From the NCBI RefSeq assembly GCF_021261325.1, contig NZ_JAJSBI010000038.1, positions 1 to 64,000 on the forward strand: a DNA stretch of 64,000 bases. Direction: 5' to 3'. Each line of letters starts with the position of its first letter. Position 1 is the stretch's first letter. Source of the DNA: Streptomyces guryensis (GTDB lineage Bacteria > Actinomycetota > Actinomycetes > Streptomycetales > Streptomycetaceae). The notes under the pieces were generated by a model. It searched no databases. It had not been told where the DNA came from and was given only the letters and a program-made list of their open reading frames with translations. Both the position numbers and the translations under genes were made by a program. Positions 8,712 through 17,617 of this stretch are shown here, piece by piece.

Positions 8712-8928
8712 GCGGTTTCCCCCGGGCGTCGTGGAGCGGACGGCGACGTGCTCCGGAAGATGGTGCCCGATGCACTGTCATGTCCGAACAGCGGGGCCGT
8801 ACGGGAAAACGGGCCACGGCCGGCTGCCGTGACCCGTTTCCCTTTCCGTGCCGCCGAGGAGACCCCACGTTCTCCTCACTCAGGCGGCTCCCCGTGACCC
8901 GACGGGGTGGTCCTGCCGTGTACTGCTG

Positions 8929-10302
8929 TCAGCTCGCCGTGAAGGCGGCGAGGCCCTCGGGGGTGCCCCAGCCGGTCGGGCCGTCGTAGCCCGACTTCGC
9001 GGTGCAGAAGTAGCTGGTGGAGCAGGAGCCGTTGCTGCCGCTGGTCACGTCGTTGAGGGCGGAGGTGCCGGCCGCGTTGTACGGGTACTGGGCCGGGTAG
9101 TCGCTGCTGCCGGGGGTGCCGGCGAGGGCGTAGACCGACGCGATGAGCGGGGACGAGGCGCTGGTGCCGCCGTAGGTGTTCCAGCCGGTGCCGTCGGAGC
9201 CGTAGGTGTCGTAGACGGAGACGCCGGTGGCGGGGTCGGCGACGGCGGAGACGTCACCGATCATGCGCTTGGTGCAGCCGGTGTCGGTCTGCCAGGAGGG
9301 CTTCGCGTCGTACGAGGAGCAGCCGGAGCCGGTGCCCTCGGTGCTGCTGGTGTTCCAGACGCTCTCGGTCCAGCCGCGGCTGTTGGAGGACGTGGAGAGC
9401 TTGGTGCCGCCGACTGCCGTCACGTACTTCGACGCGGCCGGGTACTCGGCGCCGTAGCCGCTGTCACCGGCGCTCGCGGTGATGGCGACGCCCGGGTGGT
9501 TGTAGTACGAGGAGTCGTACGTCGTGTCCGAGGAGGACTCGGAGCCGCCGTAGCTGTTGGAGACGAACTTGGCGCCGAGCTTGACGGCCTCGTTCACCGC
9601 GGTGCCCAGGTTGGCGTCGGACGCGGACTTGGCCTCGACGAGGAGGATGTTGCAGTTCGGGCAGGCCGCGCTGACCATGTCGAGATCGAGGGAGATCTCG
9701 CCGGCCCAGCCGCTGTCGGCGGTGGGGAGGGAGGTCGTGGAGCCGGTCTGGCTGACCTTGGAGAAGCAGCCGTTGTCCGTGGTGCAGGAGCTCAGGCCGT
9801 AGTAGTCGCGGTAGGTGGCCAGGTCCGCCTCGGCGTTCGGGTCGTCGTAGGCGTCGACGATGGCGACGGTCTCGCCGGAGCCGTTCGAGGAGGCGGCGTC
9901 GGTGAGGCCGTAGGCGGACTGGATGTCGGACGGGCCGTAACCGGTCGGGTCGTCGGTGGCCGCGTTCGGCTTGATGGTCTTGGGGGCGACGCCCTTGAGA
10001 GCGGCCTGCTTCTCCATGAAGGCGGTGGTGCCGCCGGTGACGCGCAGGGCGTTGCACGCGGCGTAACCCTTCTTCGGGGTCGCGCCGCAGGCCTTCGTGT
10101 ACTGAACGTGCGCTTTGGCGACCTGCGCGGCGATCGCCTTGGTGCTCACCTTGTGGGCGGCAGTCGTGGCCGTGGTGGCGGCGTTGGCCTGGACGGCGCT
10201 GCCGAATCCGGCGAGGACCAGTGCTGCGGTGGCCGCGGCGGCCGAGCCGATGCGGCGCCATCTACCGGATATGTGGGGGGAGTTGGGGGTTGTCGTACGC
10301 AA
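8929..10302 (-). CDS. secreted S53 family serine-carboxyl peptidase (sedolisin)
   Basis: A 457-residue exported peptidase of the sedolisin family. The signal peptide covers residues 1-41 (ending VQANAATT), a short propeptide follows, and the catalytic domain starts near residue 120. The expected triad is visible: Glu202 and Asp206 in GEISLDLD, and Ser381 in GTSASSP, with oxyanion Asp280 in ASAGDSGYG. The Cys pairs in ACGATPKKGYAAC and SSCTTDNGCF suggest disulfides. The propeptide is much shorter than in classical sedolisins. A fragment of a second copy lies downstream at 8266-8420. It probably degrades extracellular protein; specificity is not predictable. Confidence 0.9.
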   Translation of the reverse strand: MRTTTPNSPHISGRWRRIGSAAAATAALVLAGFGSAVQANAATTATTAAHKVSTKAIAAQVAKAHVQYTKACGATPKKGYAACNALRVTGGTTAFMEKQAALKGVAPKTIKPNAATDDPTGYGPSDIQSAYGLTDAASSNGSGETVAIVDAYDDPNAEADLATYRDYYGLSSCTTDNGCFSKVSQTGSTTSLPTADSGWAGEISLDLDMVSAACPNCNILLVEAKSASDANLGTAVNEAVKLGAKFVSNSYGGSESSSDTTYDSSYYNHPGVAITASAGDSGYGAEYPAASKYVTAVGGTKLSTSSNSRGWTESVWNTSSTEGTGSGCSSYDAKPSWQTDTGCTKRMIGDVSAVADPATGVSVYDTYGSDGTGWNTYGGTSASSPLIASVYALAGTPGSSDYPAQYPYNAAGTSALNDVTSGSNGSCSTSYFCTAKSGYDGPTGWGTPEGLAAFTAS

Positions 10303-10696
10303 CGTACAGCCTCCTGGAAGTGGTGGGCAGAGGCCTGCGGTGGGGGGACTGCCGGGGGTTTACGGCAGGGGCGGCGACCCGCGTAGACCATCGCTTGTTG
10401 AGTACGCGACAAACAAGGCAGTTTCGGAATTCTGACTTCCGCATTACTGAAGGGGGTTGGGGGATTGCTGCTCAATGGCGCGGCGATGGAGGGGGGATGG
10501 GGGTGGCTTGACTTCGCCCACAGCGTTCGGACAGGTCGGAGACAGGTTTACGCGCGTCACGTCCGGCCGTGGTCGGCCCTGTCCGAGTGGGGTGGCGGTC
10601 AAGTCTGCGTCATGTGGCATCGGCGTCTGAGAGGGCGGGCGTTGTCCGACGTATGTACCTGGCATGTGGACGGCGACCTCGAAGAAGGGCACCTCA
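10303..10696. other. divergent intergenic region with a short inverted repeat
   Basis: About 390 bp between the leftward S53 peptidase and the rightward lipoprotein gene, with no supported gene. A locally AT-richer stretch around 10390-10450 includes an inverted repeat with arms CGGAA (10425-10429) and TTCCG (10437-10441). It is a reasonable place for peptidase promoter elements, but no clear -10/-35 pair stands out. Confidence 0.4.
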
Positions 10697-11248
10697 GTGA
10701 TCCAGCACCGCATCGTCCTCGCTTCGGCCGCAGGTCTCGCCTGCGCGTTCATGCTGGCGGCGTGCGAATCCTCGAACGGCGGCGCCTCCGGTACGAGCGC
10801 TGCCGGCGTCGCGTCGACCGCGTCGGCTCCGGCGACCTCGGCGACCGGCGACGGCGGCCCCGCCGGCGGGCAGACGGCCTCGGCCACGACCACGGAGGTG
10901 AGGGCCGAGGCCGTGAAGGGCGGAGGCAGCGTGGTCACCGACGGGGCGGGGGCGACCCTCTACCGCTACGACAAGGACCGGCCGAATCCGTCCCGGTGGA
11001 CGTGTGCGGGTGAGTGCGTGAAGACGTGGATCCCTGTCATCGTGCCGGACTCCGTGCGGACAGTGGGCGTCGAGAAGAGCCTTCTCGGGACGGTCCACCG
11101 CGACGGCAGGAAGCAACTCACCCTTGGGGGCTGGCCGTTGTATCGGTATGTGGGCGATACCGGGGCGGGGCAGGTGAACGGGCAGGGGAAGGACGGGCGG
11201 TGGTATGCGGTCGCTCCGGGCGGGGGGAAGTCCGATGTGACCGGCTGA
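10697..11248 (+). CDS. COG4315-type secreted lipoprotein
   Basis: A 183-residue lipoprotein: signal peptide, then lipobox LAAC near residue 24, a low-complexity Ser/Ala/Gly spacer, and two copies of the secreted repeat seen in COG4315 proteins. The copies are GGGSVVTDGAGATLYRYDKD...CAGECVKTWIPV and RKQLTLGGWPLYRYVGDTGAGQVNGQG. Function in the family is unknown; redox-linked or cell-surface roles have been suggested for relatives. GTG 10697 is chosen because AAGGG lies about 8 nt upstream and the signal peptide then has normal length. It ends 3 nt before the convergent FMN-reductase relic. Confidence 0.8.
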   Translation: MIQHRIVLASAAGLACAFMLAACESSNGGASGTSAAGVASTASAPATSATGDGGPAGGQTASATTTEVRAEAVKGGGSVVTDGAGATLYRYDKDRPNPSRWTCAGECVKTWIPVIVPDSVRTVGVEKSLLGTVHRDGRKQLTLGGWPLYRYVGDTGAGQVNGQGKDGRWYAVAPGGGKSDVTG

Positions 11249-11251
11249 GCA

Positions 11252-11847
11252 TCATTTCGCTGCGGCAGGCCGGACCCCTGCGGGCGCCTCCGCCTCGGCC
11301 TCGCGTACGCCGCGTAGCACGCCGGACCAGGCGATGACCTGGTCGAGCATGTCGCAGACCGCGACGCGAGGCCTTCCGCCGGGATGAAGGCGCCGGTCGC
11401 GAAGGCAGGTATCAGGGCGACGGCGGGCTGCGCGCGGACCGTGGCCACCTGGAGCTCGGCGAGCACGAGCCGCAGCGCCTCGGCGGCTCGTACGCCCGCC
11501 GCCCATCCGCCGTAGCTGATGATGCCGGCGGCCTTGTCGTTCCACTCCCGATAGATGTGGTCCAGCGCGTTCTTGAGCGCGCCGGGGAAGGAGTGGTTGT
11601 ACTCCGGGACGAGGAACAGGAAGCCGTCGAAGTCGTCGATCAGTGCGGACCAGTCGCGGGTGTGCGGGTGCCCGTACTGCTGGTGTGTCGGATTTCCGCC
11701 CTCGTCCAGGGTGCCGAGGCCGTGCTGGGCGAGGTCGATCAGCTCATAGTCGGCGCCGCCGTGGGCGCGCGCGGTGTCGAGCACCCAGGAGGCGATCGGC
11801 TCGCCCCGGCGTCCGGGGCGCGTGCTGCCGAGGATGATGCCGATGCG
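11252..11847 (-). pseudogene. NADPH-dependent FMN reductase, start lost and frameshifted
   Basis: The minus strand encodes a flavodoxin-like NAD(P)H:FMN reductase: RIGIILGSTRPGR at the N-terminus, then LVPEYNHSFPGALKNALDH (the PEYN FMN-binding loop), then ISYGGWAAGVRAAEALR. The codon where the initiating Met should be (11848-11850) is CTC, and no usable start lies upstream. Near 11370 the frame shifts: the natural ending (MLDQVIAWSGVLRGVREAEAE, stop at 11252) continues in another frame. Both defects point to a dead gene. It is fused head-to-head with a truncated MarR gene, whose missing 5' end would have held the shared divergent promoter. Confidence 0.8.
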
Positions 11848-12381
11848 GAGTGCCTGCTCACCCGGGAGCTCGACCGTGGTCTGCAGCGGGACTGCGGCAT
11901 CTCGAAGGCCGAGTTCAGCGTGTTGGTGACGCTGTGGCAGGCCCCCGGTCGCGAGCTGCGCGGCGGCGAGCTCGCCGAGTCGCCCGACTGGGAGAAGAGC
12001 CGTGTCTCGCACCAGCTGACGCGCATGGAGAACCGAGGCTTCGTGGAGCGGACCGAGTGCGGGGCCGGTGGCCGCCGTGCCGGGATCGGGCTGACCGGCA
12101 AGGGCCGCGGTGTCGTGCAGGGCGCCGTCCTTGTCCATGCCGGAAACATCCGCCGCTACTTCCTTGACTCGCTCACACCTCAGCAGGCCGCGGCCTTGCG
12201 GGCCTGGAGCGGGCAGCTGGCCGGCCGCGTCCCGAAGGTGTTGCGGCTGCTCGCGGGCCACGTCGGGGTCGTCGACTTTTCATGTGCCGGGGCGACCCGC
12301 CGCACACTCCTTGTCGCACACGGCCTTGTCCAACTCGCGGCGGGAAGCTGTTGGCGGCCGAATGTCAGTCCGGTGGCCTAA
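11848..12381 (+). pseudogene. MarR family regulator, N-terminus deleted
   Basis: From 11848 the + strand encodes most of a MarR winged-helix regulator: LTRELDRGLQRDCGISKAEF, then the recognition region WEKSRVSHQLTRMENRGFVE, a wing, and the dimerisation helix YFLDSLTPQQAAALRAW. The first 25 or so residues, start codon and promoter are missing; upstream in the same frame is the antisense of the FMN-reductase relic. The tail after about 12265 (SCAGATRRTLL...) does not look like MarR and is probably readthrough. Such regulators often control a divergent flavin reductase, matching its broken partner here. Confidence 0.75.
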
Positions 12382-12419
12382 CGTGATGATATGGGTCCGG
12401 AGAGTGACGGGAGGGTGTT

Positions 12420-12761
12420 GTGACGAAGGCGGAGTCGCCGCACAGGCGAGTGGCGTCGGCATGTGCGGAGCGTGACGCGGAGGCGGGGTCGGCGGCCGCA
12501 CCGTACGGTGGAAGCGATGCCGAAGCGGTGGAGAGACGGAGGCAGCGAGCCATGTCCGTGTCGCCGGGCGCCCTGCCCCGTCTGCGACCCCGGCCCGGGA
12601 ATCTGCGCGAGATCGCCGAGGTGATCGAGGGCGGTTCGAGTGGCCGGGCGCAGGTCGTGGTGTCGCCGGTGCGACGCGGGAAGCATGTGGGCGTCGTGTG
12701 TGGCGTTTCTCCGCGGGTACCGCAGCCGCAGGGAGGACCGTTCACGGAGAGATCCAAGTGA
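12420..12761 (+). CDS. hypothetical protein coupled to a secreted protease
   Basis: A possible protein of about 113 residues. GTG 12420 follows GGGAGG at good spacing, and third codon positions are strongly G/C. The stop TGA (12759-12761) overlaps the GTG (12758) of the protease gene by 4 nt, the usual sign of translational coupling. The sequence is Arg/Ala-rich at first, then GNLREIAEVIEGGSSGRAQV. I recognise no domain, signal peptide or membrane segment. Codon pattern and overlap are the only support. Confidence 0.5.
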   Translation: MTKAESPHRRVASACAERDAEAGSAAAPYGGSDAEAVERRRQRAMSVSPGALPRLRPRPGNLREIAEVIEGGSSGRAQVVVSPVRRGKHVGVVCGVSPRVPQPQGGPFTERSK

Positions 12762-13579
12762 ACGGCAGACCTTTTTCTCACCTTCGTGGGCCACAGTGGC
12801 TGCCGATGAAGCGCATCCCACGCATCAGCAGGCGTGTCACCAGTCCCCTGTGCGCGGCCGTCGTGCTCCTTGTGCCGGCGCTCACCTCCGCTTCCCTCGC
12901 CAACGCGGACGACGGGCCGGGGCCCCTCGGGGTGACCGTCGTCGCGGCGGACACCGCGCAGTCCAGGAAGGTCGGGGCCCTCTTCGACGCCGACCGAAGA
13001 TCCTCGCTCGCCGGCGGGCACTTCTGCACCGCCTCCGTCGTGTACAGCCCGCACCGCAATCTCATCGTCACCGCGGCGCACTGCCTCAACGGCAGCAGGG
13101 ACGGGGACCTCATCTTCGTGCCCGGGTACCGGGGCGGCCGGGCGCCGTACGGGACGTGGACGGTGCGGAAGGTGTTCCTTCCCGACGGGTGGGCCAAGGG
13201 CCAGCACGAGGACAGCGACGTCGCCTTCGCCGTCGTCGAGAACAAGGGCGGCAAGGACGTCGAGGACGCCGTCGGCGGGAACCCCTTCGTGGCAGGGATG
13301 GGGACCGGGGCCACGGCCGTCACCATCACCGGGTATCCCAGCACCCGTGAAGTGCCCGTCAGCTGCACCAACAGGCCGACCTCGCACAGCCGTACCCAGC
13401 AGCGGATCGACTGCCCCGGACTTTCCGGAGGGACCAGCGGCAGTCCTTGGGTCAACGGGGACAAGGCGGTCGTCGGGATCCTGGGCGGGCACGAGAAGGG
13501 CGGGAGCACGGACGACATCTCGTACAGCGTGGTGTTCGGCGCGGAAGCGGCCGAGTTGTATCGGGATGCGACCGGCTGA
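12758..13579 (+). CDS. secreted trypsin-like serine protease (S1 family)
   Basis: A 273-residue exported protease of the chymotrypsin fold. The signal peptide is in MKRIPRISRRVTSPLCAAVV with cleavage near ANA-DDG. The catalytic residues are His in VTAAHC, Asp in DSDVAF and Ser in GGTSGSPW. The Cys residues flanking the His and Ser motifs fit normal disulfides. GTG 12758 is preferred for its 4-nt overlap with the preceding reading frame; ATG 12806 is an internal alternative that keeps the whole signal peptide. It probably cleaves extracellular proteins. Substrate unknown. Confidence 0.85.
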   Translation: MNGRPFSHLRGPQWLPMKRIPRISRRVTSPLCAAVVLLVPALTSASLANADDGPGPLGVTVVAADTAQSRKVGALFDADRRSSLAGGHFCTASVVYSPHRNLIVTAAHCLNGSRDGDLIFVPGYRGGRAPYGTWTVRKVFLPDGWAKGQHEDSDVAFAVVENKGGKDVEDAVGGNPFVAGMGTGATAVTITGYPSTREVPVSCTNRPTSHSRTQQRIDCPGLSGGTSGSPWVNGDKAVVGILGGHEKGGSTDDISYSVVFGAEAAELYRDATG

Positions 13580-13770
13580 CACCCGAGGGGCAAGGCGGAT
13601 ATCGGGCGCCATCTGGCGTGTAACCCCCTTGCTGGGCATACCTGTTGCCCGGAGGTGGGTATGGCCTCGCCGCGTGCGGTTTCTCCTTCTGTGTGATCAC
13701 CCGGAACTCAGGACGCGCGCCTAGACTGACGTGGGCTATCGGACTCCCGGTGGGTGAGGGGCGGTTGACG

Positions 13771-14772
13771 GTGCGTAAGGCATGGATCGTGGCGACCGCC
13801 GTCATCGGCTCGGCCCTGGCCTTCGTGATGCTGCTCGTCGTCGGGGTGTTCGTCGTCGCCGGGAACCTCATCAACGGAGTGGGCGAGGGGACCAAGGCGC
13901 TCGCCAAGGGGGCCGTGCCCGCCGCGTACTCGGCCATCGTGCAGAAGTGGGGCAACCTCTGCCCCGCCCTCAACCCCGCGCTGCTCGCCGCCCAGCTCTA
14001 CCAGGAGAGCGGGTTCAATCCGAATGCGAAGAGCCCCGCGGCTGCCGAGGGGATAGCGCAGTTCATTCCGGGGACCTGGGCCACGCACGGGGTCGACGGC
14101 AATGGGGACGGGGTCAAGAACGTCTGGGACCCGGCGGATGCCATTCCCTCCGCCGCCTCGTACGACTGCCAGCTCGCCTCGTACGTGAAGGACGTACCCG
14201 GGAATCTGACCGAAAACATGCTCGCCTCGTACAACGCCGGGTCATACGCGGTGATCAAGTACGGGGGCGTGCCGCCGTACAAGGAGACCCAGAACTACGT
14301 CAAGACGATCACGACGCTGGAGCAGAGCTTCGCCGCGCCCGTCACCCGGGTGGATCCCAGCAAGCAGGCCGCGGGAGCCATCTACTACGCGCAGAAGAAG
14401 CTCGGGACGCCCTATCTGTGGGGCGGCGACGGGACCGCCGCCGACAACGGGCGTTTTGACTGCTCGGGGCTGACCAAGGCCGCGTACGAGAGTGTCGGGA
14501 TCACGTTGCCGCGGGTCGCAAACGACCAGTACAACGCAGGGCCGCATCCGAAGCGGGACGAGCTGCTGCCCGGCGATCTCGTGTTCTTCTCCACGGACCC
14601 CACCGACTCCCGGGCCATCCACCATGTGGGGATCTATGTGGGTGGCGGGTACATGATCGACGCGCCGAGGACGGGTGCGGTGATCCGGTTCGATCCCATC
14701 GACACCTCCGAGTACTTCGGGGCCACGCGAGTCACCGAAGATGGCGCGAAAGCGCTGCCCACCCAGGTGTGA
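13771..14772 (+). CDS. bifunctional lytic transglycosylase / NlpC-P60 cell-wall hydrolase
   Basis: A 333-residue membrane-anchored or secreted muralytic enzyme. The N-terminal hydrophobic segment covers residues 4-30. The SLT-like domain starts near residue 45, with its catalytic Glu in LAAQLYQESGFNP and the motif GIAQFIPGTW. A C-terminal NlpC/P60 peptidase domain has Cys in RFDCSGLT and His in IHHVGIYVG. Such fusions serve as VirB1/PrgK-like wall-opening enzymes in Gram-positive type IV systems. Its position near the T4SS-like operon fits, although a 6-kb accessory patch separates them here. Start: GTG 13771, 9 nt from GAGGGG; TTG 13765 is an alternative. Confidence 0.88.
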   Translation: MRKAWIVATAVIGSALAFVMLLVVGVFVVAGNLINGVGEGTKALAKGAVPAAYSAIVQKWGNLCPALNPALLAAQLYQESGFNPNAKSPAAAEGIAQFIPGTWATHGVDGNGDGVKNVWDPADAIPSAASYDCQLASYVKDVPGNLTENMLASYNAGSYAVIKYGGVPPYKETQNYVKTITTLEQSFAAPVTRVDPSKQAAGAIYYAQKKLGTPYLWGGDGTAADNGRFDCSGLTKAAYESVGITLPRVANDQYNAGPHPKRDELLPGDLVFFSTDPTDSRAIHHVGIYVGGGYMIDAPRTGAVIRFDPIDTSEYFGATRVTEDGAKALPTQV

Positions 14773-15004
14773 ACCGAGCGTGAACCCACCCCCTGAGCTG
14801 CGGAGATGAGTCTCTCTTCGATAACGTCTGCGTGATCATTCGGTGGAGTGTGGAACGTAATAACTGGGACCGTGCGTTCCTGTTCTCGTAGTCATCCGAC
14901 AGTCATCCCGGTGGCTGTCCGCGACGTGATCTACAACCACGGGGGTGGGTAAGCGGGCGTGCGCGAGTGCGCCCGGCAGCAGACGACGAAGGGGCCGCAG
15001 CACC

Positions 15005-15706
15005 ATGGCTGGACTCGCCGAATCCGGGTCGGACCCCGACGTCGACCTGCTCTACGACATCAATGGCCTGGCCAAGGACGCGCCGCACTGGTTCGACCGG
15101 GCCGTCTCCTTCGTCGGGGAGTACGGGCTGCTGCTGGCCATGGTGCTGCTCGTGGTGTGGTGCTGGTGGTCCGTGCGGCGGCGGGGGGACGAGGACGCCG
15201 CCTCGTCCGTGGCCGCGTTGGTGTGGGCGCCGGTCGCTGCCGCGCTGGCGGTGCTGGTGAACGTGCCGATACGGGGGTTCGTCGAGCGGCCTCGCCCCTT
15301 CCGTACGCACGACGGGCTCGATGTCCTGGTGTCAGGGAAGACCGACTACTCGTTTGTGAGCGACCACGCGACGATCACCATGGCCATCGCGGTGGGGGTG
15401 TTTGTCGCCAGTCGGAAGTTCGGGGTGGTCGGGATCGGACTGGCGCTGCTCGAAGGGTTTTGCCGGGTCTATATGGGTGTGCACTATCCGACTGATGTGG
15501 TCGGGGGGTTCGCGCTCGGGACGGCTGTGGCGTTGCTGCTTTCGCCGGTCGCCATGTTGTTGCTGACGCCTGTGGTGAAGGCTGTTGAGGGGTCGGCTTG
15601 GGGTGGCTGGCTCGTGCGAAGCCCTGGGCGGGCGGCCCTGGGGCGGGATGCGCTGATCCCGGGGGCCAGGAATGAGGCGGCGGAGGAGCGGGACCTTGCG
15701 GCATAG
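15005..15706 (+). CDS. PAP2 family phosphatase (membrane lipid phosphatase)
   Basis: A 233-residue protein with about five or six membrane helices and the three phosphatase motifs: VNVPIRGFVERPRPF (motif 1, ending RP), YSFVSDHAT (motif 2, SDH in place of SGH) and RVYMGVHYPTDVVGG (motif 3). It probably dephosphorylates a lipid pyrophosphate such as undecaprenyl-PP, or phosphatidate, at the outer membrane face. The ATG lies after GAAGGGG. It converges on the FAD oxidase gene across a double hairpin. The 230 bp upstream show no other gene. Confidence 0.85.
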   Translation: MAGLAESGSDPDVDLLYDINGLAKDAPHWFDRAVSFVGEYGLLLAMVLLVVWCWWSVRRRGDEDAASSVAALVWAPVAAALAVLVNVPIRGFVERPRPFRTHDGLDVLVSGKTDYSFVSDHATITMAIAVGVFVASRKFGVVGIGLALLEGFCRVYMGVHYPTDVVGGFALGTAVALLLSPVAMLLLTPVVKAVEGSAWGGWLVRSPGRAALGRDALIPGARNEAAEERDLAA

Positions 15707-15766
15707 GTCCCGGGAGTAGGGCCGGCGTACGGGTTTCGCTTGCCCGCGCCTGCGCGGTGCCGCTCG

Positions 15767-15835
15767 CCCTGGGCCGGGAGCCGCCCCAGGGACAGTCGTG
15801 CCTCTGGGCCGGGAGCCGCCCCAGAGGCACGACTG
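15767..15835. terminator. tandem hairpins between convergent genes
   Basis: Two consecutive hairpins share the same loop sequence (CCGGGAGCCGC). The first has 7-bp arms CCCTGGG/CCCAGGG (15767-15791). The second has perfect 16-bp arms, CAGTCGTGCCTCTGGG and its complement (15793-15808 and 15820-15835). Symmetrical position between convergent stops suggests a bidirectional terminator. Confidence 0.75.
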
Positions 15836-15853
15836 CCCCGGCTACGAGGGCGG

Positions 15854-17410
15854 TTACAGCGACTGGGGGTAGGTGAAGAAGCGGTTCGGGTCGTACTGCT
15901 TCTTCACTGCCGTCAGGCGGGTTGCCGCGTCGCCGTAGTACGCCTTGCGCCAGTCCGTCAGTGTCGGGTCCGTGTAGTTCTGGTAGGCCGCGCCGGAGGC
16001 GTACGGGCGCATTGCGTCGTGGGCGTTGGTGAGCCAGGTCTGGGCTGCTGAGCCCGTGGTGCCGGCGCGCCACGATGCCAGGTACTGGGCCAGCATCCGG
16101 GAGCGGCGGTGGACGAAGGCCGTGGCCGTGGGGGAGACGCGGTTGACCGCGCCGCCCAGGGCCGTGAGCGCGATGCTGCCCGCGCCGCCCGGGACCGAGC
16201 TGATGCTCCTCAGCAGGGTCTGGATGCCCGCCGAAGAGATCGAGCGGTCGAAGAAGTCCGAGCGGGCCGTGTAGGTCTCCCGGCCCAGGCTGCCCTCCGG
16301 GTTGCGGTTCGGGGTGGAGCCGGGGAGGTGGCACTGGGCCTCGGTGCGGAAGGACGAGCAGCCCGCGTACGCCTCCATCGCCCCCTCGTAGGTGTGCCGC
16401 TTGAGCGTTTCGCTGCGGGCCGGTGAGCCGACCGCGGAGACCAGGCGGTCGAGGGCGTTCTGCAGTTCCCCGTAGGTGCCGATCGAGAACGCGGCGACCG
16501 AGACGGTGGGCGAGCCGCCGTTCTCCAGATGGCAGGAGGACCAGATCTCGTCGGGCTGGTCGGGGCCCCACTCCTGCCAGGCCTTCAGCACGGCGGCGGC
16601 CTTCGACCAGGGCCAGGTCAGGTAGGCCGAGACGGCCTGCGGTGCCGGGTGGGTCCTGAAGTGCAGCTCCGTCACGACGCCGAAGTTGCCGTTGCCCGCG
16701 CCCCGCAGGGCCCAGAACAGGTCCTTGTTCTCGCTCGCGTTGGCGGTCAGCTGCTTGCCGTCCGCCGTGATCAGGGTGGCCTGTGTGAGGCTGTCGCAGG
16801 TCAGGCCGTACGCCCGGGAGACCACGCCGTGGCCGCCGCCCAGAACCAGGCCCGAGACACCGACCGAGGGGCAGGAGCCCGCGGGTATCGTCACGCCCTT
16901 CGCGGTCAGGGCCCGGTAGACGTCGATCAGCTTGGAGCCGGCGCCCACGACGGCCTGGCCGCCGCTCACCCGGATCTGCTTCAGCTTCGAGACGTCGACG
17001 ATCAGCTTGCCGTTGCCGGAGGACCAACCCGCGTAGGAGTGACCACCGTTGCGGATCGCGACCCGGATGTTGTGGGCGCGGGCGTAGGCAAGCGTCGTCC
17101 GTATGTCGTCGGCGTGCGCGACATAGGCCACGGCCGCCGGCTTCAGGCCGTCGAAGCGGGTGTTGTAGAGCTGGTGGGCCGTGGTCCAGGTCGCCTCGCC
17201 CGGGCGTATCAGGGCGCCGTCGAGGTCACGGGAGAGCGCGGTCCAGTTCGCGGGGGCGGCTGCGGCGGACTTCGCCCCGATCGCCGTACCGGAGGAAGAG
17301 GAGGACGATGAGGTGGTGGTGTCCGCGTCGGCGGACCCGCCCCTGCATGCCGCCGTGGCGACCGTCGCTATCGCGGCCGCGCCGCCCCCGATGAACGTAC
17401 GACGTTCCAT
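15854..17410 (-). CDS. secreted FAD-linked oxidase, berberine-bridge-enzyme type
   Basis: A 518-residue flavin oxidase. It has a Tat-like signal (MERRTFIGGG, RR-x-F) with a possible lipobox TAAC at residue 22, then a Ser/Thr-rich linker, an FAD-binding PCMH domain and a C-terminal BBE motif (YQNYTDP...YYGD...KKQYDPNRFF). Both residues used for bicovalent FAD attachment in this family are present: His in RNGGHSYAG and Cys in YGLTCDSL. Known relatives oxidise sugars or alkaloids; the substrate cannot be told here. ATG 17410 follows GGGAGG. It is divergent from pstS and shares the intergenic region holding PHO boxes, so phosphate control is possible. Confidence 0.85.
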   Translation of the reverse strand: MERRTFIGGGAAAIATVATAACRGGSADADTTTSSSSSSSGTAIGAKSAAAAPANWTALSRDLDGALIRPGEATWTTAHQLYNTRFDGLKPAAVAYVAHADDIRTTLAYARAHNIRVAIRNGGHSYAGWSSGNGKLIVDVSKLKQIRVSGGQAVVGAGSKLIDVYRALTAKGVTIPAGSCPSVGVSGLVLGGGHGVVSRAYGLTCDSLTQATLITADGKQLTANASENKDLFWALRGAGNGNFGVVTELHFRTHPAPQAVSAYLTWPWSKAAAVLKAWQEWGPDQPDEIWSSCHLENGGSPTVSVAAFSIGTYGELQNALDRLVSAVGSPARSETLKRHTYEGAMEAYAGCSSFRTEAQCHLPGSTPNRNPEGSLGRETYTARSDFFDRSISSAGIQTLLRSISSVPGGAGSIALTALGGAVNRVSPTATAFVHRRSRMLAQYLASWRAGTTGSAAQTWLTNAHDAMRPYASGAAYQNYTDPTLTDWRKAYYGDAATRLTAVKKQYDPNRFFTYPQSL

Positions 17411-17577
17411 GTTCCGCCTCCCGATTGCTCTCGGGGTACGAGACGGCTCGCCGTCCACACGGGTTCCGGCGGAAGTGTCACTGCTGTGTCACCGTGGAAC
17501 TGGAGACACAGCGCGGCCGGAACCTGCGTGTGCTCTCCCCGTGAGCATTCCGTGACCTAACCACAACGTCTGCAGGG

Positions 17578-17617
17578 GTTCACCTTGCGTTCATTTGCGG
17601 CCATCGGCGCCTTCACC
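17578..17617 (+). promoter_or_regulatory. PHO box array upstream of pstS
   Basis: Four 7-mer units start exactly 11 bp apart: GTTCACC (17578), GTTCATT (17589), GCCATCG (17600, degenerate) and CTTCACC (17611). This is the direct-repeat pattern bound by PhoP in Streptomyces. It lies 130-170 bp before the pstS start. Confidence 0.85.

Noticed and set aside
13580..13770. A c-di-AMP (ydaO-type) riboswitch before the NlpC/P60 gene
   Set aside because: Such riboswitches precede some Streptomyces wall-hydrolase genes, but I could not find the conserved core in this 190-bp region by eye.
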